Positions 57,762-64,000 of a stretch of 64,000 nucleotides of DNA are shown piece by piece. Positions within the stretch are counted from its first letter, which is position 1. The number at the start of each line of letters is the position of its first letter. The DNA is from Charina bottae (Eukaryota > Chordata > Lepidosauria > Squamata > Charinaidae), in contig JALMGJ010000015.1 of the NCBI GenBank assembly GCA_023362775.1, positions 5,995,501-6,059,500 of the forward strand, read 5' to 3'. Position numbers and translations under genes: made by a program. Below the pieces are notes generated by a model. The model searched no databases, was not told where the DNA came from, and was given only the letters and a program-made list of their open reading frames with translations.

Positions 57762-58543
57762 TGCAACACAACACAAACATAAATGCAATGCAACACAACA
57801 CTATACACTCACTTTCTGTATTATCCTCTTCCCAAAAAGACAAGGCATCTCACTTGGGCACAAGCTAGATGCCACCTGACAACTAATGGCTTTTGCTATG
57901 GAATCTCACTGTCCAGGTAAGATATAATTTAAAAGCCAATATTTTGCTTTGTTTGTTTTCTTGATTGGAAATGCATATTAACTGGGTTTACTAAGAGACC
58001 AATTTTTAAATTAAAAAAAAAGGATTTGAATTCATATTAATGCAAGCATTATTTCAGACAAGTGTCTAAACCATTCAGAGAATTAGGCAACTGGAAAACT
58101 GCATGTTTCGCAATGAATAATTGCCGTACTGCTTTTCAGTCTGGATAGTGGTCGCCGATATTGGATAAATTAGCTTTAGTCTCAAGAGCAAAACTAGACA
58201 GAATATCATTTTAAGGTAAGTTGCTTGGTGAATCTTGGGCTGTCATGAAAGTGGATGAGGACTTGCCCAAGGCCCCAGAAACATCACAGAACACAAAGTG
58301 GCTGTTGACTCTTGGATAAACTCCTGCCGTCTTTGATCACTCTCCAAGGTTCTGAAATATTTGTTAGAGCGGCAGCTTTTAATTAGATCTGCTGAAAGCT
58401 GAACTACCGATGTTCCTTCCAGCTTCAATGCCCACTGGATATGCTTCATTCCAAGTCATTCTGCTCAGACCTTGCTGATAAAATTTACATTCATCCAGGG
58501 CAATGATTCTAGAATAACTTGGTACATAAATTGAGTTTGGGTA

Positions 58544-58881
58544 AGGTAAAGGTAAAGGCTCCCCCCGCACATTTGTGCAGTCGTGTCCGACTCTAGGGGC
58601 CGGTGCTCATCTCCGCTTGTTAGCCGAAGAGCCAGCGTTGTCCGAAGACACTTCAATGGTCATGTGGCCAGCATGATGCGTGCGGAACGCTGTTACCATC
58701 CCACCGAAGTGGTACCTATTCATCTACTTGCATTTGCATGCTTTCGAATTGCTAGGTTGGCAAGAGCTGGGGCGAGTGCGGGAGCTCACTCCGTCACGCG
58801 GGGCTAGGGATTCGAACGTCCAAACTTGCGATCTTCCGATTGACAAGCCTGGCGTCTTACCCGCTGAGCCACCACGCCCCT
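58544..58881 (-). mobile_element. Sauria SINE with 13-bp TSD
   Basis: Complete. TSD ttgagtttgggta at 58531-58543 and 58882-58894. Confidence 0.88.
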
Positions 58882-59429
58882 TTGAGTTTGGGTACTGCCT
58901 TATTTTTTACTTATTTTTTTATTTTGGAGTTTAATTATTGGCTAATGATGTTTCGTTGTGCGTGTGTTTGACACATATGATTCCTTTCCTTTAACTCCTT
59001 TTACTCCGAGCAGAGAAAATTTTCTGCATCCCCCCCAGTGGACCCCTGCAATTTTCTGCATCCCCCCCCTGTGGAAACCCCCCCCCCCCCAGTTCTCATT
59101 CAATTTGATGAAAGAATATTGGCTTCTGTTTTTTCTGTCTAAGAAAGAAAGAATTTTGGTGGAATTGTCAGTGTTACAGTGAGGGATTCTTCATCTTCTT
59201 GGCTATATTCATATAAATTGTTTAACCTGATTTACTGAGTTAACCCATTTGGGGGATTTTCACCACATGGAAAGCCACCCCAAAACCTAACCAGGATTAA
59301 CACCAACCAGGCTTATCATGCCATGCAAAATGCAACCATTTTACTCTTGGTCACCAAGGACACTATTGTTAATGCCAAAGGAGAGTCCCTGCCACCTCTG
59401 AGAAATTGTTGGAGATTTTTTCCTTCTGA

Positions 59430-59431
59430 AA

Positions 59432-59486
<55 letters not shown>
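59430..59486. repeat. (AAAT)n microsatellite
   Basis: About 14 units of aaat. Confidence 0.9.
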
Positions 59487-59639
59487 AGTATAGACTCGGT
59501 TTCTTTCCCCCCAGATTTGGTGGAGAATTTCAAAAGGCCAATTCCACTCCTCTCTTAATTGTTGCACATTTGGGTTTCTTTATATTTTGTATATCCTGAT
59601 ATGGTAAACTACCCCCATGTTTCCCTTAATGCTTCTGTA

Positions 59640-59977
59640 AGGGGCGTGGTGGCTCAGCGGGTAAGACGCCAGGCTTGTTGATCGGAAGATTGCAAGTTCG
59701 GAGGTTCGAATCCCTACCCCTGCGTGCGGAGTGAGCTCCCGCACTAGCTCCAGCTCTTGCCAACCTAGCAATTCGAAAGCATGCAAATGCAAGTAGATGA
59801 ATAGGTACCACTTTGGTGGGTAGGTAACAGCGTTCCGCGCATGTCATGCAGCCACATGACCGTGGAAGCGTCTTCGGACAACGCTGGCTCTTCGGCTAAG
59901 AAACGGAGATGAGCACTGGCCCCTAGAGTCGGACACGACTGCACAAATGTGCGGGGGGTACCTTTACCTTACCTTTA
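59640..59977 (+). mobile_element. Sauria SINE
   Basis: Complete, opposite in orientation to the copy 760 bp to the left. Short aaggg flanks only. Confidence 0.85.
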
Positions 59978-60301
59978 AGGGCATTAAGGCAGGCTATTTG
60001 TGATTGTTATCTTCCTTGCAAATAAAAATCCAGTAACCCAAACCTAGTTTCTGGGATCTCCCAATATTGCATCACCCAGCGACTGCGCTCTAGGCTGAAG
60101 CATTCACAAGACCGTGATCCTTGTTTCACGTGAGCTAAGGAACAGATGCTCAGAACTGGAGAAAAAGGCTCTGTGACCCTTTGTACAGACCCAAGGAGAT
60201 GACCTTGGAGAAGCTAGGTGGAGGGAGTGACAGTTCCATCAAGAGAAGCCCAGGCAACAGTGAGAGCTTGAGAAGGAAGCTTGCAGACAAACTCTTCCCT
60301 A

Positions 60302-60755
60302 TGTCAGGATGTCATCCATGCCATCCTGCCATGGCGCCAGGAAGGATCCCGCCAGTCTGTTAAAACTCATAGGGTCAGTTGGGTGCTTTGCAGTAAAACC
60401 GCCAGACGTGTAAGCAGAGACTTGGTGTATTCACAGAACTGCAAACTATATTAATCAAAGTATCGAGGTGAGCGATTCAGCACCCAGGACAGATCAACGG
60501 GCGATACCGCCACATTAGTTGATTTGGACCTAGAAAGAGAAAAACTGAGAGATGAAGGGAAGGGCGATCGAACAGCGAATCCCGATTTTGGGGGGGGGGG
60601 ACTTGGAGATTATTAAACTGTTGGTTGCGGGAGCTTGATTCACTTGAATCTTTAACGTGCAATGGATCACTGGCTTTAATAAAGATTCCTTCCTATCCCT
60701 AAGTGGCTTGTGTCAGGAACTCTGATTTAATAGTCAACGGATCGGGGACCTCACA
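60302..60755 (+). mobile_element. Solo LTR, 454 bp, 5-bp TSD cccta
   Basis: Begins tgtcaggatg and ends ggacctcaca, with cccta at 60297-60301 and 60756-60760. AATAAA is at 60678-60683, about 75 bp before the end, leaving a short R-U5. A run of ten G lies at about 60591-60600. No internal region is present. Confidence 0.75.
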
Positions 60756-60760
60756 CCCTA

Positions 60761-61790
60761 ACTCACGAGAATATAAGAGAGAAGGAGGGAAGAACTCAGT
60801 CAAGCTTTCAAGATTGTTACTATAGCCACGTTGTGTTACGATATCAAGAAAGGGCAGTTCCAGTCAGATTTGAGGGTCTGTTTCCCATCCTGGCCTACTT
60901 TGAAGGGCTGACACCCATCTTCATCTCCCAGTTTAGTTGCAACTGTGGAGAATCTACAAGGATTCATGAAAGCATTTATCTAAGCTGCTGAGGATGTGCT
61001 GTGGGAAGATTAATGCATCTGATTAAATCAGTGTGGAGTCCCTGAATCTCACCTCAAGGCAAACATTATTCATCCACCGTACAATTGCCTAGGGATAACT
61101 TTGGGGCAGGAAGGTTAATGCACATGGTTGTTTTTTTTTCAATGCACATTTAAGATAAATCCTGCAATGGAACCATCACTGGCAAAGAGGAATCCTGTGT
61201 ATGAGAGAAAGCTTTTTCTGAAGTTTCGTTTTTTCCCCCTTGATATAGAATTAAATGTGGAAGTTTGAGTATTGACGTGGTGGAACCCACCCTTCATGTC
61301 ATAAAGGAGGCCATCTAAGAAAGATCTGAAGAAAAGTATGCAAAATACCAGATTGATCTCTTTCTTGTGCAGCTGTCAAAACTAATATCCACCTCTTCCC
61401 ATCAGCCAGTAATCCCTGTGTAGGTTTGTTCTCCTGTCACATTAAACCATGGTTTGCTTAATCATGACCTTGCATAAGCAATGATTGGCCAAGTTCAAAC
61501 TACATACTGAGCCAGGACTGAGTAATACGTATATCCAAATACATCTATTTTCAACCTTTAAACTTTCACCCACTACTTTCCTCTTCAGCGTTTATCCAGC
61601 ATTTCTCTCTGTCCCTTTTGACATCACCACTTCACTAGACAGGCCGGTACAAATACCTGCAAATGCTTTTCAAAAGGAAGCAGACTTTGTCTGAAAAAAT
61701 TACCACCCCTCCATTGACCTGTAAACCATAATGGTTGGCTTCCCACAACACATTCAATCATTACCCAAGAAATCACATTAGGCTTTAGCA
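60761..61790. other. Upstream region or 5' intron, unclassified repeat pieces
   Basis: 61430-61510 and 61720-61785 carry the unclassified 'cacaacacattcaatcat' type repeat. Confidence 0.4.
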
Positions 61791-62261
61791 CAGAGCTTTC
61801 CAAACTGTGTGTCGGGACACGTTAGTGTGTTGGCTGCAGTGTCTGGGTGTGTCACAGCTGCTGCTGCCTCCGAGCCCTGCCAGGATTCCACGCAGGTCCT
61901 AGTGCCTGCCTTGTGCCTGGCTGCCTCCAAACCTGACCTGCCAGGATTCCGCGCAGGTCCTAGTGCCTGCCTTGTGCCTGGCTGCCTCCAAACCTGCCCT
62001 GCCAGGATTCCGCACAGGTCCCAGTGCCTGCCTTGTGCCTGGCTGCCTCCAAACCTGCCCTGCCAGGATTCCGCACAGGTCCCAGTGCCTGCCTTGTGCC
62101 TGGCTGCCTCCAAACCTGCTGTGATTCCACGCAGGTCCTAGTGCCTGCCTTGTGCCCTGCTGTAAGTGTGTTGCGAAATGATGCCCTGTTGTAAGAGTGT
62201 GTCGCAAAATGATGCATGTCTAAAAAGTGTGTCACCAACATGAAAAGTTTGGAAAGCTCTG
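61791..62261. mobile_element. hAT MITE with minisatellite core, copy D
   Basis: Same ends. TSD ctttagca at 61783-61790 and 62262-62269. Five minisatellite units, and a short duplicated gcgaaatgatgc segment near the right end. Confidence 0.88.
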
Positions 62262-62269
62262 CTTTAGCA

Positions 62270-63182
62270 TAATCAGTGAAGGCAGACTGGTTTCTGGTTT
62301 CAAATGACTAACGCAATGGCTTTCTTCAAGCAGGTCCGCTCAAGATGCAGCGGCTGCGTTCACCCAACATGCTAAACCTGGTTAGTGTCAACCTTGGTTA
62401 GGTTTTTGTGGCATAGTGTGTTGGGTAAAGCCACTTCATTGACGGGTTTATGGTTTGGTGCACCGTGCAACCCAAGAAAATGGGTTTCTTCAATGACCAG
62501 GTTAGGTTTGAATGACGTATGAATGAAATGGACAAGGGCTTCAGTTGCGTGTCTTTTCCCTTGATGGCACTTTGTGTTTAATAAAAAGCAGCCAGAGCCA
62601 GGGATGGGATGGGAAGGAAAGAGGAGCAAAGGCCTGATTTGATCCAAGCAGACAAATGGACGATGGAGGGTCAAGCAATCACTCTGCCCCCCCCCCCCCA
62701 GTGTTCTTTTGCTCCCCCCGTGGCCTGAAGCTGCTTTTCATTTCTTTAAAAGCAACCTGTCTGGGAGAAGAGACCTAGGACAAGAATGTCATGTCTAGCT
62801 TGGCTCATTGATTGCATGCTTGGCGACAAGGTCTCTCTTGTTTTGATTTATCTACAGAATCCTAGTAGCACAAATGCTCGAATAATAAATCTTCTCGTCA
62901 TAACAGTAGCATGGAAGAGATCAGGCTGAAACCCTTGTGGCCTCCCAGCCACATAAGGCCACCTCTCAGGCAGGGGTATGTGCAGGGGGGTGCAAAAAAG
63001 TCAATATGGTGGCCGTGATTGCATGATCACAGTCCCACCCTTTTTTACCTAAAAAAGAGTCTGGGCTTCAGTCTCCAGATGCTAGAGTTAAGCACTATCC
63101 ATCACTTTGCTGGTGAGTTTTTCTGAGGCAACTTTGCATGACCAGTGTATGAGCACTCAGACAGATTATATTCTCTCTTGAT
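62270..63182. other. Upstream region or 5' intron, unclassified repeat pieces
   Basis: 62345-62515 holds a fuller copy of the unclassified repeat, with inverted words (ttcacccaacatgctaaacc and gcatagtgtgttgggtaaag). A C-run at 62688-62699. Confidence 0.4.
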
Positions 63183-63955
63183 ATAGAACCATAGAATCAT
63201 AGGGCTGGAAGGGACCTTGGGGGTCTTCTAGTCCAACCCCCTGCCCAAGGCAGGAGTCCTTATACCATCTTGGACAGATGGTTGTCCAAGCTTCCACCCA
63301 TTGCTTCTTGTCCTACCCTCAGGTGCCATGGAGAACAAATCAACACCCTCTTCCCTGTGGCAGCCCTTCAAGTATTGGAAGACTGCTATCATGTCTCCCC
63401 TCAGTCTTCTCTTCGTTAAGCTCAACATACCTAGTTCCTTTAGCCATTCTTCATAGGACTTAGCCTCCAGACCCCACATCATCTTTGCTGCTCTTCTCTG
63501 CACTCTTTCTAGGGCCTCATCTTTTTGTATTGTGGTGACCAGAACTGGATGCAGTATTCCAATTATGGCCTCACCAGTGCAGTATAGAGAGGTACTATCA
63601 CTTCCTCTGTTGATGCAGCCGAGGACTGTGTTGGCTTTTTTGGCAGCTGCAGCACACTGCTGACTCATGCCTAGGTGGTGGTCCACCAGGACACCTAGAT
63701 CCCTCTCATAGGCACTACTGTTGAGCCAGGCACTGCCTATCTTGTACCTGTGGATCTGGTTTTTCCTGCCTAAGTGTAGGACCTTACATTTCTTGCCATT
63801 GAACTTCATCTTGTTGGATAGGGCCCAATGCTCAAGTCTGTCAAGATCCTTCTGAATCTTGAGTCTGTCTTCTGAAGTGTTAGCAATTCTCCCCAGCGTT
63901 GGGTCATATGCATCACACGGCAATCCTCCAGCATCCAGAAGCATCATTTATCTAT
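63183..63955 (-). pseudogene. CR1-type LINE 3' end with partial RT frame
   Basis: The minus strand carries a 239-codon open frame (63947-63228) with RT C-terminal signatures: RLEHWALSNKMKFNGKKCKV, then LHLGRKN, ERDLGVLVD, ALERVQRRAAKM, SYEEWLKELGMLSL and KRRLRGDMIAVFQYLKG. The 3' end, read on the plus strand as atagaatcatagggctggaa and gggacctt, is the hallmark CR1 terminus. The frame starts at an internal methionine, so the copy is 5' truncated or extends past what I can align. No cellular role is implied. Confidence 0.85.
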
Positions 63956-64000
63956 GAACTTCCCTTACAAAATTACAGAAGTAGGCATTCACCGATCCTC

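Noticed and set aside
57477..57843. Three overlapping minus-strand frames rich in FILFY
   Set aside because: They are translations of the (TAAAA)n array, which is open in several frames.
61778..62241. Frames with KAGTRTCAESWQGRFGGSQA repeats
   Set aside because: Translations of the 56/61-bp minisatellite in the hAT MITE; the same frames recur in every copy and shift between units.

Overview
The window looks like nuclear DNA from a squamate reptile. Sauria-type SINEs, a nearly intact BovB (RTE-clade) LINE, Penelope-like elements, a CR1 3' end and many small hAT and TA-flanked inverted-repeat elements occur together here. There is no prokaryotic-style operon content. The taxon is inferred from the repeats and the divergence of the one gene; no species call is made.

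Only one cellular gene is supported: SMPD3 (neutral sphingomyelinase 2), on the minus strand. Three coding exons are visible: 38597-39940 (start codon and 448 codons), 16198-16273 and 1297-1452. All splice sites are GT/AG and the phases are consistent. Together they encode about the first 525 residues. The last exon(s), with the C-terminal catalytic histidine, lie beyond the left edge. A 5' UTR segment probably reaches a splice acceptor at 40236, so 40.2-64 kb is probably 5' intron or upstream flank. On that reading most or all of the window is transcribed as SMPD3 pre-mRNA.

Layout. 1-1.3 kb: downstream intron. 1.45-16.2 kb: 14.7-kb intron with LINE tails, two minus-strand LTRs, a hAT MITE carrying a 34-bp copy of its flank, tandem-expanded tRNA SINEs, two 5S rRNA-derived SINEs, a 2.2-kb L1-type insertion with an 18-bp target-site duplication (TSD), and a minisatellite-bearing hAT MITE. 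16.3-38.6 kb: 22-kb intron with the BovB element inside an older RTE tail, more minisatellite MITEs, a pentanucleotide array, two stacked RTE tails sharing one target sequence, and TA-flanked and hAT MITEs. 40.2-64 kb: more TA-flanked MITEs, a Penelope element with three nested insertions, three hammerhead-type cores, solo LTRs and a CR1 3' end.

The most interesting structure is the transposon archaeology: a solo LTR that cuts a Penelope hammerhead core, two MITE families with unrelated ends but a common CCAAT/GC-box cassette, 5S-headed and tRNA-headed SINEs sharing a tail, and a 34-unit dinucleotide tract that supplies the polypyrimidine tract of an SMPD3 exon. All boundaries were read by eye. 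No alignment or database search was run.
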